A DNA stretch of 64,000 bases from Humisphaera borealis (GTDB lineage: Bacteria > Planctomycetota > Phycisphaerae > Tepidisphaerales > Tepidisphaeraceae). Every line of letters starts with the position of its first letter. The stretch's first letter is position 1. The translations under genes and the position numbers were made by a program. The stretch lies in assembly GCF_015169395.1 (NCBI RefSeq), contig NZ_CP063458.1:2852001-2916000 (forward strand). Direction: 5' to 3'. This document shows positions 51,028-60,349 of the stretch, one piece after another. Below the pieces are notes generated by a model. It had not been told where the DNA came from and did no database searches. It was given only the letters and a program-made list of their open reading frames with translations.

Positions 51028-54000
51028 ATGAAGGCACGCTTCCTCACCCTGACAACCATTCTCGGCGCCGCGGCGGGTCTTGCCGCTGCCGCCGCTGTGC
51101 CGACCCCGGTGGCCGCGCCGGCTCCCACGCCCGCCGCCGCTCCCGGGCAGACCGCCGCCCCCGCGGCCGTCGCCAACCAGAAGCCCACCAAGGAACAACT
51201 CGACTTCTTCGAAAACAAGATCCGTCCGGTGCTCGTCGGCAGCTGCTACAAGTGCCACTCCGCCGAAGAAAAGAAAGCCAAGGGCGGCCTGGTTCTGGAT
51301 ACCCGCGAAGGCTGGATGCACGGCGGCGAAAACGGCACGGCGATCATCCCCGGCAATCCGGAGAAGAGCCTGCTCATCAAGGCCGTCCAGTACCACGACG
51401 AAGACCTCCAGATGCCGCCCGACGGCAACAAGCTCGAGGCCAAGCAGATTGCCGACCTGGTCACCTGGGTGAAAATGGGCGCGCCCGACCCACGGACCAA
51501 CGGCGGCGTGAAGCTCACCGGCCTGAACGACACCGCCCGTCATCACTGGTCGTTCCAGCCGATTCAGAACTCCCCGGTCCCGGCGGTGAAGAACGCCGGC
51601 TGGGTGAAGAACCCCGTCGACAACTTCGTGCTGTCGAAGCTCGAGCAATCGGGCATGGTTCCCAATCACCCCGCCGCCCGCGAGACGCTTCTGCGTCGCG
51701 CGACCTACGACCTGATCGGCCTGCCGCCGACCCCGGAAGAGATCACCGCCTTCCAGAAGGACACCTCGCCCAACGCGTTCGAAAAGGTGATCGACCGCCT
51801 GCTGGCCAGCCCGCAGTACGGCGAGCGCTGGGGCCGGTACTGGCTCGATTCTGCCCGCTACAGCGACACCAGCGGCATCGAAAACAACAACCGCGGCCAG
51901 GACTACCGCTATGCCTATGCCTGGACCTACCGCGATTACGTGATCAACTCGTTTAACGCCGACAAGCCGTACGATCAGTTCCTCAAGGAACAGATCGCGG
52001 CCGACCTGCTGCCGACCGCCAAGACCAACCCCGAAACGCTCGCCGCCCTGGGCTTCCTGACGGTGGGCAAGCGGTTCCAGAACCCCAACGACCAGATCGA
52101 CGAGCGCATCGACGCGCTCACCAAGGCGACCATGGCCCTGACGGTGTCGTGTGCCCGCTGCCACGACCACAAGTTCGACCCGGTCCCGACCGCCGACTAC
52201 TACTCGCTGCACGGCGTATTCGTCTCGACCGAAGAGCCGGTGCAAAAGCCGCTGATCGGCACAACCCCGACCGGCCCGGAGTACCAGGACTTCATCAAGC
52301 GGTTGACCGAGCTGGAAGCGAAGAATCGCGACCAGTACTACAGCACGATTGAATCCAAGCACAAGGAGTTCTATCGCAAGTCCGGCGTGTATCTGCAGGT
52401 CGGCATGATGTACCGCAGCAACGACGCCGAACAGATCAACGCCCGTAACAAGCTCATCGCCGAGCACAAGCTCGACCGCGACCTGTACCAGACACTGCGG
52501 ATCGATCCGCGTCGGGACAGTGCCGTGATGGGCCCGTTCTACAAGTTCTCGCAACTCAAGGCCGAAGATTACGCGGCGAAGGTTCCCGAGATCCTCAAGC
52601 AGATCCAGGGATCGACCGACGCCGCCGTCGCTGCGACGGACAAGGGCGCGGACAAAGCTGCTGAAAAGAACAAGGCCGATCGCAAAGCCGACCGCAAGGC
52701 CTTCGTCAGCAGCAATCCCCCGATCAACCCGCTGGTCAAGGCCGCTTTCAAGGACGTCAAGCCGGAACAGATCAAGAGCTTTGCCGACGTGTCGGCGATC
52801 TACGGCAAGATGTTCGCCGCCCTCGAACCCCGCCACGCCGAGTACCTCAAGGCAAGCCGCTCCACGATGAAGGGCGAAGTGACGGGCTTCAGCGAAGAAG
52901 AGCTGGAGATCCTGAACTTCCCGATCAAGATGCACCCGGCGTCGTCGCTGAGCGACGAAGGCTTCAAGGTGGCGATCGCCGACCTGCGGCTGCAGAACGG
53001 CGGGTTCCAGCGGTTCAGCGGGCTGGCCTCGGTGAACGAGCTTCAGCTCACGCACCCCGGTTCGCCGGCCCGTGCGATGGTCGTTGAAGATTCCGAGCGG
53101 CCCCGCAACAGCTATGTGTTCATCCGCGGCGAAGCCCAGAACCGCGGCCCGATCGTTCCCCGCCAGTTCCTGGAGATCATCGCCGGCAAGGACCGCAAAC
53201 CCTTCTCGGTCGGCTCCGGCCGTCGTGAATTGGCCGATTCGATCGCGACGCCGGCCAACCCGCTGACGGCCCGCGTCGCCGTCAACCGCATGTGGGCCCG
53301 CCACTTCGGCGACGGCTTCGTCCGCACGCTGGACGACATGGGCGTCATGTGCGACCCGCCGAGCCACCCGGAACTGCTCGACTACCTCGCCAGCCGCTTC
53401 ATCGCCGAGGGGTGGTCGTTCAAAAAGATGCACAAGCTGATCATGACGTCGGCGACCTACCAGTTGAGCAGCGACGCCAACCCGGCTTACGTCAACAAGG
53501 ATCCGGACAACCGGCTCATGTGGCGTGCCAACCTCCGCCGGCTCGACTTCGAAGCCATCCGCGACACCATGCTGATGTTCACGGGCAAGCTCGACCTGAC
53601 GCTCGGCGGCAAGCCGGTCAACCTGACCGACGAGCCCTACAGCAACCGTCGCAGCGTGTACGGCTACATCGACCGGGGCCTGGTCCCGGAACTGATGCAG
53701 CAGTTCGACTTCGCCGACCCCGACATGGCCAACAGCAAGCGGACGAGTACGATCGTTCCGCAGCAGGCCTTGTTCTTCATGAACAGCCCGATGTCGGTCG
53801 ACGTGGCCCGCAAGGCCGTCAGCCGCGAAGAGTTCGTCAACGCCAAGGACGATGTCGCCAAGGTCAAAGCGTTGTACGAAGTGATCTTCCAGCGGGCCCC
53901 CAAGGCCCAGGAAGTGCAGATCGCCCGCGAGTTCGTCGCGGCTGCCTCGGCCGCCGCCCCGGACCAGGTGTCCAAAGCGGCCGTCAAGTCGGGTAAGACG

Positions 54001-54147
54001 CGCACGGTGGATAACACCGGCAAGTACGGCAACCTTCGGGCCGCGATCAAGAACAGCGGCGAACTCGTCGAACGCCGTCCCCTGACCGTCTGGGAGCAGT
54101 ATGCCCAGGCCCTGCTGATGTCGAACGAGATTGCCTACGTCAACTGA
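51028..54147 (+). CDS. Planctomycete cytochrome-domain protein with DUF1549 and DUF1553
   Basis: A 1,039-residue exported protein. A signal peptide (about 1-23) and an Ala/Pro-rich linker precede a planctomycete-type cytochrome c domain (PSCyt1) with heme motif CYKCH (Cys73, Cys76, His77). DUF1549 (PSCyt2) runs about 194-400 (PVDNFVLSKLEQSG, RRATYDLIGLPPTPEEI, RYADTSG-like ARYSDTSG). A central Ala/Lys-rich helical part follows. DUF1553 (PSD1) runs about 729-1000 (RRELADSIATPANPLTARVAVNRMW, HFGDGFV). I start at ATG 51028, preceded by GGAG. Such proteins are very abundant in planctomycetes and proposed to handle complex polysaccharides; the chemistry is not established. Confidence 0.93.
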   Translation: MKARFLTLTTILGAAAGLAAAAAVPTPVAAPAPTPAAAPGQTAAPAAVANQKPTKEQLDFFENKIRPVLVGSCYKCHSAEEKKAKGGLVLDTREGWMHGGENGTAIIPGNPEKSLLIKAVQYHDEDLQMPPDGNKLEAKQIADLVTWVKMGAPDPRTNGGVKLTGLNDTARHHWSFQPIQNSPVPAVKNAGWVKNPVDNFVLSKLEQSGMVPNHPAARETLLRRATYDLIGLPPTPEEITAFQKDTSPNAFEKVIDRLLASPQYGERWGRYWLDSARYSDTSGIENNNRGQDYRYAYAWTYRDYVINSFNADKPYDQFLKEQIAADLLPTAKTNPETLAALGFLTVGKRFQNPNDQIDERIDALTKATMALTVSCARCHDHKFDPVPTADYYSLHGVFVSTEEPVQKPLIGTTPTGPEYQDFIKRLTELEAKNRDQYYSTIESKHKEFYRKSGVYLQVGMMYRSNDAEQINARNKLIAEHKLDRDLYQTLRIDPRRDSAVMGPFYKFSQLKAEDYAAKVPEILKQIQGSTDAAVAATDKGADKAAEKNKADRKADRKAFVSSNPPINPLVKAAFKDVKPEQIKSFADVSAIYGKMFAALEPRHAEYLKASRSTMKGEVTGFSEEELEILNFPIKMHPASSLSDEGFKVAIADLRLQNGGFQRFSGLASVNELQLTHPGSPARAMVVEDSERPRNSYVFIRGEAQNRGPIVPRQFLEIIAGKDRKPFSVGSGRRELADSIATPANPLTARVAVNRMWARHFGDGFVRTLDDMGVMCDPPSHPELLDYLASRFIAEGWSFKKMHKLIMTSATYQLSSDANPAYVNKDPDNRLMWRANLRRLDFEAIRDTMLMFTGKLDLTLGGKPVNLTDEPYSNRRSVYGYIDRGLVPELMQQFDFADPDMANSKRTSTIVPQQALFFMNSPMSVDVARKAVSREEFVNAKDDVAKVKALYEVIFQRAPKAQEVQIAREFVAAASAAAPDQVSKAAVKSGKTRTVDNTGKYGNLRAAIKNSGELVERRPLTVWEQYAQALLMSNEIAYVN

Positions 54148-54181
54148 GCGTTAATCGGCTCCGGCCGCCCATAGCCCTCAA

Positions 54182-54218
54182 GGGGCGAGACGCTCACCGC
54201 GTCTCGCCCCTTTTCGTT
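54182..54218 (+). terminator. Rho-independent terminator of the PSD1 gene
   Basis: A perfect 12-bp stem (GGGGCGAGACGC / GCGTCTCGCCCC) with a 5-base loop is followed by TTTTCGTTT. It closes the DUF1501/PSD1 pair 35 bases after the stop. Confidence 0.85.
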
Positions 54219-54317
54219 TCCCCTGCCGCCTGTTCCCACCCTGCCTGCCAGGAAACTAGAGTGCCCCTGTTGAATGATTTGTTTAGCGGGCGTCTACCCC
54301 TATACTCTCGGTGATCT

Positions 54318-54992
54318 ATGGCGGACGCTTCCCTATCCAGTCGCGTGTACGACGACATCCTTGGTCGCATCCTGAGCGGCCGGATGAAGCCCGGCGACGT
54401 CTTCAATCGGCGGCAGGTCGCTGCCGAGCTGGGCGTTAGTGTCGCCCCGGTACTGGAGGCGATGCTGGAACTGGAGACGGAAGGCCTGATCCAGACCCTC
54501 CCCCGGCGCGGCACGCGGGTGCGCCTTCCCGACGCCAGAGACGTGTGGGGTCATGCCGTTGTCCGCGAAGCGATCGAGTCCCAGGCGGCACGCATTTACT
54601 GCGGTGCGCCGGTCCTGCGGCACCAGTCGCGGTTGCTGAGGCTGGCCGAAGCGCTCGACGCGCTGCCGGCCGGTTCGGTCGATCAGATCCGCCAGGAGAT
54701 CCGCTTCCACCATTACCTGGTCGCGCTGGCCGCGTGTGAGCCACTCACCCGTGCGTTCGAGCGGATCATGAAGCTGGGCCTGTTGCACGCGGCGGCACTG
54801 CTGGAAGGCGAGCAATCGCTCCTGCCCAGTCATGTCGCCCTGGTCGAAGCGCTGCTGACGAGCGACCCGGATGCGGCCCAGAACGCGATCCGTGCCCACC
54901 TGCACAACCTGCGGGCGCCCCATGCGGCGACAGAGAGTCCTGTCGGCGATGAAGCGCCCGCGCTACCCAATTGGCTTTCCGAAACGGTTTGA
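54318..54992 (+). CDS. GntR-family transcriptional regulator (FCD type)
   Basis: A 224-residue regulator. The winged helix-turn-helix is at about residues 5-72 (VYDDILGRILSGRMKPGDVF, RRQVAAELGVSVAPVLEAMLELETEGLIQTLPRRGTRV). An all-helical FadR-C/FCD-like effector domain follows (ESQAARIYC, LDALPAGSVDQIRQEIRFHHYLVALA, HVALVEALLTSDPDAAQNAIRAHL). The ligand is probably a small carboxylate, as for relatives, but cannot be specified. It could regulate neighbouring genes; nothing proves this. The target site is not identified. Confidence 0.85.
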   Translation: MADASLSSRVYDDILGRILSGRMKPGDVFNRRQVAAELGVSVAPVLEAMLELETEGLIQTLPRRGTRVRLPDARDVWGHAVVREAIESQAARIYCGAPVLRHQSRLLRLAEALDALPAGSVDQIRQEIRFHHYLVALAACEPLTRAFERIMKLGLLHAAALLEGEQSLLPSHVALVEALLTSDPDAAQNAIRAHLHNLRAPHAATESPVGDEAPALPNWLSETV

Positions 54993-55006
54993 TCGGCCGG
55001 TGCTGC

Positions 55007-55390
55007 TCAACGCGACGTCGCGTATCGGGCCGGCGGATCGCTCGCGGGGAATGATTCCATCGCCGCCTCGTCCACCTCATTTTCCGGAACCTGCGTCGCG
55101 TTGCTCGAGCCGTCGTGTGCGTGAGACGCCGCGCCTTCCGGAAGACTGGGGTTGCACATCTTGCTCCGCAGTGCGTTCAGCGGGTTCTTTCCCGTCCAGC
55201 CGTAGTAGGAAAGCCCGATCCCGCCGGCCAGGAGCGCAAGGCCCGGAAGGGACCGGCGGCTCAGGCCGATCGCACCCATCAGAATTCCGGCGGCCACTGC
55301 GGTGGCGGCGTTGGCTCGGTGCTCCGGGTCGATCCTGCGGATTTCGTAGTCGTTACCGATTTTCACTGCGATGTATCGTGGTGCGTTCAT
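55007..55390 (-). CDS. Small membrane protein, DUF2892-like with ESFPASDPPA motif
   Basis: A 127-residue protein. A central pair of hydrophobic segments (about 28-48 and 51-68; GILMGAIGLSRRSLPGLALLAGGIGLSYYGWTG) resembles DUF2892-type inner-membrane proteins. The C-terminus carries DEAAMESFPASDPPA, a motif seen in many otherwise unrelated small bacterial proteins. AAGGAG lies just before the ATG at 55390. It is convergent with the GntR gene. Function unknown. Confidence 0.7.
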   Translation of the reverse strand: MNAPRYIAVKIGNDYEIRRIDPEHRANAATAVAAGILMGAIGLSRRSLPGLALLAGGIGLSYYGWTGKNPLNALRSKMCNPSLPEGAASHAHDGSSNATQVPENEVDEAAMESFPASDPPARYATSR

Positions 55391-55606
55391 GGTGTCTCCT
55401 TAAAGCGTCTTCATGCCGTAGAACCTATGGACCTGTTTCGCAAAGGAGAGGCCGCCGCCGCGGATTTCGTCTTCGCACCATACTGAGCCGTCTGTCGTCG
55501 CCGCCGCGCCCCGCCGGCACCGACAGATTGTCGCCGTGCGTGCGGCGACGGTCGCGGCTCGTCGCGGCACAGATGAAATGGCTTTCAGGCCCGCTACAAT
55601 CCCGCC

Positions 55607-56230
55607 GTGAGCCGTTCCGTCCGACTCGATCCCAATACCCTCCTGAATGCGTACGCACAGGGCGTGTTCCCGATGGCGGACCGGGACGGCGTCATCCGTT
55701 TTTACACGGCCGACCCCCGGGGCATCATTCCCCTCTCGCCGCCCGAGGCCTTTCACGTTCCCGGCACGCTCCGGCAGATCGTGCGACAGAAGCGTTTCGA
55801 CTTGCACATCAACCGCGATTTTGAAGGAACGATGCGAGGCTGCGCCGATCGCCGCGAGGACGGCACCTGGATCAACGATCGCCTCGTACAGGCCTACATC
55901 GATCTGCATCACCTCGGCTTCGCACACAGCGTCGAGGCCTGGCAGGGGGACGAACTGGTCGGCGGGCTCTATGGTGTCAGCCTTGGCGGCGCATTCTTCG
56001 GCGAAAGCATGTTCCACCGGAAAACCGACGCCAGCAAAGTCGCTTTGGTTCACCTGGTCGAAAGGCTCCGCCAGCGCGGCTACGAGCTGCTCGACACCCA
56101 GGCCACCACGCCCCACCTGCGCCGATTCGGCTGTATCGACATCCCGGCGCGGCAGTATTCCAAGATGCTCGAACTGGCCATGTCCAAGGAATGCACCTTT
56201 GATGGCCCGGTGGAAGTGTCTCGCGAGTAG
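55607..56230 (+). CDS. aat: Leucyl/phenylalanyl-tRNA--protein transferase
   Basis: A 207-residue Aat enzyme, which adds Leu or Phe to proteins with N-terminal Lys or Arg and so marks them for ClpS/ClpAP degradation. The sequence follows the family closely: [20 protein letters not shown]-like [77 protein letters not shown] and [17 protein letters not shown]. The start is GTG 55607. Length is slightly below the 230 residues of E. coli Aat. Confidence 0.95.
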   Translation: MSRSVRLDPNTLLNAYAQGVFPMADRDGVIRFYTADPRGIIPLSPPEAFHVPGTLRQIVRQKRFDLHINRDFEGTMRGCADRREDGTWINDRLVQAYIDLHHLGFAHSVEAWQGDELVGGLYGVSLGGAFFGESMFHRKTDASKVALVHLVERLRQRGYELLDTQATTPHLRRFGCIDIPARQYSKMLELAMSKECTFDGPVEVSRE

Positions 56231-56376
56231 ACGTCGGACTTCCGGGTTTAGCCGGCGGGCTCGCCTGCCGTCGCCTTTCTGCTTCGTTCGCAGGCGTCAT
56301 CGGCTTTCAATTGCCTTGGACCCACGTCAAGATGCGGGCCGCGCAAGTCCGTGAGATGGCAATCAGGAGCACGAGC

Positions 56377-57219
56377 ATGTCACGCGTTTCTCCCAAGCAC
56401 CAGACCGCCTGTCGATCTCGCGGCTTCACCCTTGTGGAGCTGCTGGTGGTGATCGCCATCATCGGACTGCTCGTGTCCATCCTGCTACCGGCGTTGGGGC
56501 GGGCCAGGGAAGGCGCCAGAACGCTTAAGTGCGCGGCCAATCTCAGGTCCATCCTCCAGGCGACGACCGCCTATGCCAACGAGAATCGGGGCATACTCGT
56601 CCCGACCGGCACTTTCTATGGCGGATGGTGGTCGAACATTCTGGTGGACAAGAAGTTTCTCGTTGCCCCAAGACTGAAGGACAGCGAGCTGGGTTCGGGC
56701 CCGAAAATGGAAGGCGTCTTCTACTGCCCGAACGGCAATTCGGACTTCTTCCCACCCGATCTCACGAATAACACGGCGATTCCCGCCAATCGCACCGACG
56801 AGCGCGGGGCCATGTGCTGGCGATTCAAGTCCCCAGAATCGCAGACGAGTATCGACGTCTGGTACGGCATGAATGCGTCCGAGGGAACAAACTACACTTC
56901 AGGGCCGCCCGGCCGTCGGATCCCCGATCCAGGCAATATCGGCCTGATGAAGATCTCCAATATCGCAAAGCCGGCGGAGATGGTCATCTTTTTCGACGGG
57001 CTCATCTATCACCACTTGAGCGTCAACGCCAATCGCCTCAATGCGCGACATGGGAACAAGACACAGACCAACCTGGGGTTCGTCGACGGACATGTCGAGA
57101 CGCATAAAACCGCAGACCTGCCCGGCGGTCTCGGTGCGGCCACCACCGCCGACTTCAGTCTCGCCAATCTCAATGCCAAGTACTCCACCGGCCCGAAATG
57201 GCGCCTTGAACAGAAGTGA
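56377..57219 (+). CDS. Type II secretion-like pseudopilin (prepilin N-terminal, DUF1559-type)
   Basis: A 280-residue protein with a prepilin signal: basic [16 protein letters not shown], cleavage after Gly16, then [24 protein letters not shown] with Glu at +5. The globular part has the planctomycete pseudopilin features [21 protein letters not shown] and the terminal [19 protein letters not shown] chose ATG 56377 because AGGAG lies 7 bases upstream. Planctomycetes carry many of these; most are thought to be pilus-like or secretion components of unknown partners. It lies alone between aat and the Hsp70-like gene. Confidence 0.88.
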   Translation: MSRVSPKHQTACRSRGFTLVELLVVIAIIGLLVSILLPALGRAREGARTLKCAANLRSILQATTAYANENRGILVPTGTFYGGWWSNILVDKKFLVAPRLKDSELGSGPKMEGVFYCPNGNSDFFPPDLTNNTAIPANRTDERGAMCWRFKSPESQTSIDVWYGMNASEGTNYTSGPPGRRIPDPGNIGLMKISNIAKPAEMVIFFDGLIYHHLSVNANRLNARHGNKTQTNLGFVDGHVETHKTADLPGGLGAATTADFSLANLNAKYSTGPKWRLEQK

Positions 57220-57363
57220 TCCTGGGCGGCTGGCGGCTGCTTATTGCCGTCGGCGATCGCCTCCGGCCGCTGTGAACCGGGGCCGCTGTAAACGGGGCCG
57301 CCGGTTCTGTTCCGGAACGACTGCCCGCCCGCAAACGATTCCATTCGCCTACACTCCCCCGCC

Positions 57364-60195
57364 GTGACCGCTACATCGCTCGATTCTCCCGCCCGCTACA
57401 CGATCGGCATCGATCTGGGGACGACCAACTCTGCCGTGGCGTTCGCCGACGCCGCCGAGGCACTGCCGCGCGTCGACGATTTCCCGATCGTTCAACTCAC
57501 CGGCCCGGGCCTCGTCGAACCGCGGCCAACGCTGCCGTCGTTCCATTACGAAGCCGCGGCGGGTGAACTCCCCGTCGCCGCGACCCGGCTTCCCTGGACG
57601 CCGGCGGCCGATGAGCCGGCGACCCTCGTCGGCACCTTCGCCCGCGATCATGGAGCCGGCGTGCCCGGGCGACTGGTGACGTCGGCCAAGTCGTGGCTAT
57701 CGCACTCCGGCGTCGACCGCACGGCCGGGCTGCTGCCGTGGCACGGCTCGGCGGACGTTCAAAAGCTGTCGCCGGTTGAAGTCTCTGCCCGCTACCTCTC
57801 TCACCTGCGGGCGGCATGGGACCACCGCCATCCCGAGCACCCGCTGGCGAATCAGGACGTCGTCCTGACGGTGCCGGCGTCGTTCGACGAAGTCGCCAGG
57901 GAGCTGACCGTGCAGGCCGCGAAAGAGGCGGGCTTCGGCAGCCTGACACTCGTCGAAGAACCGCAGGCAGCGTTCTACGCGTGGATCGCCGCCCACGGCA
58001 GCGACTGGGAGCAGCGCGTCCGACCGGGGCAGACCATCCTGATCTGCGACGTCGGCGGCGGCACGACCGACTTCACGCTCATCCGCGTCAGGCCCGGCAG
58101 CGACGGTAAGGTTCTGTTCCACCGCGTCGCCGTCGGCGAACACCTGATCCTGGGCGGCGACAACCTCGATCTGGCCCTCGCCGATCACATCGAGAAAAAG
58201 CTTCTCGCCGAGGGCAAGCCCAAACTCGCGCCTACGCAGTGGGGCAGCCTGGTCCGTAGCGCCCGGGTGGTGAAAGAGACCTTGCTCGGCGCGGCCCCGC
58301 CGGGACGAACCACCATCAACATCGCCGGCGGTGGATCAAAGCTGATCGGCGGATCAATCCGGGTGGAGCTGACGCGCGATGAGGTCGAACGGGTGCTGGT
58401 GGATGGATTTCTCCCGCGCACGCCGCTCGACGCGAAGCCCGCCGCCCGGCGGTCCGGCTTCCAGGAATTCGGTCTGCCCTACACCACCGACGCCGGCATC
58501 ACGCGATATCTCGCCGCGTTCCTCACGTCGCACCGGGAATTGATCCGCCGGGATGGCGCCGGCGGCGACCACGACCCGGCGCGGCCCGACCTCGTGCTCT
58601 TCAACGGCGGATTGTTCGAGTCGCCAAGGCTGCGCGACCGGCTGCTGGAGGTCCTGACCGGCTGGTTCGCCGACCGATCCCCGGGGTGGTCGCCCGTCGT
58701 CCTGGAGAATCGGCGGCTGGACCTGGCGGTGGCGCGAGGCGCGGCCTACTACGGACTGGTACGCCGAGGAAAGGGCGTGCGCATCCGAGGCGGGCTGGCC
58801 CACTCGTACTACATGGGCGTGGAGACGGCGTCCGGCAAGCCGACCGCCGTCTGCCTGCTGCCGGCCGGCGTAGAGGAAGGCCAGAAGGTGGACCTTCCCG
58901 ACCGGCAGTTCGACCTGCTGATTCGCCAGCCGGTCGAGTTCCCCCTGTATTACTCCGGCACCCGGACGACCGACCGTCCCGGCGAACTGGTCGAGGTGGA
59001 CCCCGAGCAGCTCACCTCGTTGCCGCCGATCCGCACGGTTCTCACCAGCGGCCGCAGCGCCGCGGCGACGTCGGTGCAGATCGAGCTGCACGCGCAGCTC
59101 ACCGAGATCGGCACCCTCGACATCTGGTGCTCGGAAGCGCAGGGCCAGCGGACCTGGCGGCTGCAATTTGACGTTCGGTCCGCCAGCCAGGCCAACGCCG
59201 CCCGGCACGACGGCGTCGCCGAACGGCAAGGTGTGGTTGATGACGCCACGGTCGCAAACTGTGCCGCTTTGATTCGCGCCGCGTTCGGCAAGACCAGCGA
59301 TCCTCGCCCCCTCATGCGGCAGCTCGAAAGCGCGACCGGGCAAACCCGCTGGCAATGGCCGGCCTCTTTGCTGCGATCGTTCTGGGAGGTGCTGATCGAG
59401 CTCGAGCCCGCCCGGCGGCTGTCGGCCGAACACGAAGCCCGTTGGCTCAGCCTGACCGGATTCAGCCTTCGACCGGGTTACGGGCTGGCCGTCGATGACT
59501 GGCGCGTCAGCCAGACCTGGAAGCTGTTCACCGCCGGCCCGGCGTTTCACAAGAACGAGCAGGTGCGCGCCGAGTGGTGGATTCTCTGGCGTCGTGTCGC
59601 CGGCGGCATGACCGCCGGCCAGCAAGCGACCCTCGCCGAACCGCTGATCGCCGACTGGCGCACGTACCTCCGCAAACAGGGCGTGGGGGTGAAGGGGAGA
59701 TCGTCGGCATTCCAGTTCGGCCCGCACGAATCGGCCGAGGTCTGGCGTACGCTCGGCTCCCTCGAGTTACTCAAGCCGGCCGTAAAGGCGGAATTGGGGT
59801 CCATCCTGCTCGAACGCCTGCCCCGTGAAAAAGTGCAGCAGGCGCGCGACGCGATATTGTTCGCGCTGGGCCGCGTCGGCCAGCGCGTGCCGGCGTACGG
59901 GCCGCTGAACGCGATGCTCGACCCGGCCCAGGCACAGCAATGGACGCGGCAACTGCTGCAACTCAACCCGGCCGACGACCGGGCAGCGTTCGCCGTGATG
60001 CAGCTGACCCGCAAGACCGGCGACCGCTGGCGCGACGTCGCCGACGCCGACCGCACCGCAGCGATAGACTGGCTCGCGCAACGCGACGCCTCGTCTCACC
60101 TGATCGAACTGGTTCGTGACGGCGGAACCCTCGCCGACGAGGAACAGCGCAACGTGCTGGGCGAAAGCCTGCCCCGCGGATTGCGGCTGGAGTAG
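57364..60195 (+). CDS. Hsp70-family protein with DUF3731-type C-terminus
   Basis: A 943-residue protein. The N-terminal half is an Hsp70 ATPase with phosphate loops IGIDLGTTNSAVAF (14-27) and LICDVGGGTTDFTLI (about 223-237), and VVLTVPASFDEVARELTVQAAKEAGF between. The canonical DnaK substrate-binding sequence is not recognisable. The C-terminal half (about 600-930; RSFWEVLIELEPARRLSAEHEARWLSL, FQFGPHESAEVWRTLGSLELL) fits DUF3731, which replaces it in a branch of bacterial Hsp70 homologues. It is probably an ATP-dependent chaperone for specific clients. A second Hsp70-like partner often found next to this branch is absent here. The start is GTG 57364. Confidence 0.85.
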   Translation: MTATSLDSPARYTIGIDLGTTNSAVAFADAAEALPRVDDFPIVQLTGPGLVEPRPTLPSFHYEAAAGELPVAATRLPWTPAADEPATLVGTFARDHGAGVPGRLVTSAKSWLSHSGVDRTAGLLPWHGSADVQKLSPVEVSARYLSHLRAAWDHRHPEHPLANQDVVLTVPASFDEVARELTVQAAKEAGFGSLTLVEEPQAAFYAWIAAHGSDWEQRVRPGQTILICDVGGGTTDFTLIRVRPGSDGKVLFHRVAVGEHLILGGDNLDLALADHIEKKLLAEGKPKLAPTQWGSLVRSARVVKETLLGAAPPGRTTINIAGGGSKLIGGSIRVELTRDEVERVLVDGFLPRTPLDAKPAARRSGFQEFGLPYTTDAGITRYLAAFLTSHRELIRRDGAGGDHDPARPDLVLFNGGLFESPRLRDRLLEVLTGWFADRSPGWSPVVLENRRLDLAVARGAAYYGLVRRGKGVRIRGGLAHSYYMGVETASGKPTAVCLLPAGVEEGQKVDLPDRQFDLLIRQPVEFPLYYSGTRTTDRPGELVEVDPEQLTSLPPIRTVLTSGRSAAATSVQIELHAQLTEIGTLDIWCSEAQGQRTWRLQFDVRSASQANAARHDGVAERQGVVDDATVANCAALIRAAFGKTSDPRPLMRQLESATGQTRWQWPASLLRSFWEVLIELEPARRLSAEHEARWLSLTGFSLRPGYGLAVDDWRVSQTWKLFTAGPAFHKNEQVRAEWWILWRRVAGGMTAGQQATLAEPLIADWRTYLRKQGVGVKGRSSAFQFGPHESAEVWRTLGSLELLKPAVKAELGSILLERLPREKVQQARDAILFALGRVGQRVPAYGPLNAMLDPAQAQQWTRQLLQLNPADDRAAFAVMQLTRKTGDRWRDVADADRTAAIDWLAQRDASSHLIELVRDGGTLADEEQRNVLGESLPRGLRLE

Positions 60196-60218
60196 CCCCT
60201 AAAACTGCAGGTGCGTCT

Positions 60219-60309
60219 GGGTGGCATGGGCAAGCGTACTCGCTTGCCCGTGGAGGGACGCCGTCCGACGTTCGTCATGGGCAACGGAGTACCGTTGCCC
60301 ATGCCACCC
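60219..60309. repeat. Nested inverted repeat after the Hsp70-like gene
   Basis: The outer arms GGGTGGCATGGGCAA (60219-60233) and TTGCCCATGCCACCC (60295-60309) enclose two smaller palindromes, GGCAAGCG-TACT-CGCTTGCC and GGGCAACGG-AGTA-CCGTTGCCC-like. It lies between convergent genes and may stop transcription from both sides. The first inner palindrome is related to that at 25906-25925. Confidence 0.7.
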
Positions 60310-60349
60310 AGTCCCCGCAATGTCGAATGGATCGCAACACCCGGCGCTG

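Noticed and set aside
50800-53433. An 877-codon open frame on the minus strand
   Set aside because: Antisense to the DUF1549/DUF1553 gene, whose domains and heme motif are clear. The minus-strand product is Val/Arg/Gly-rich with no family.
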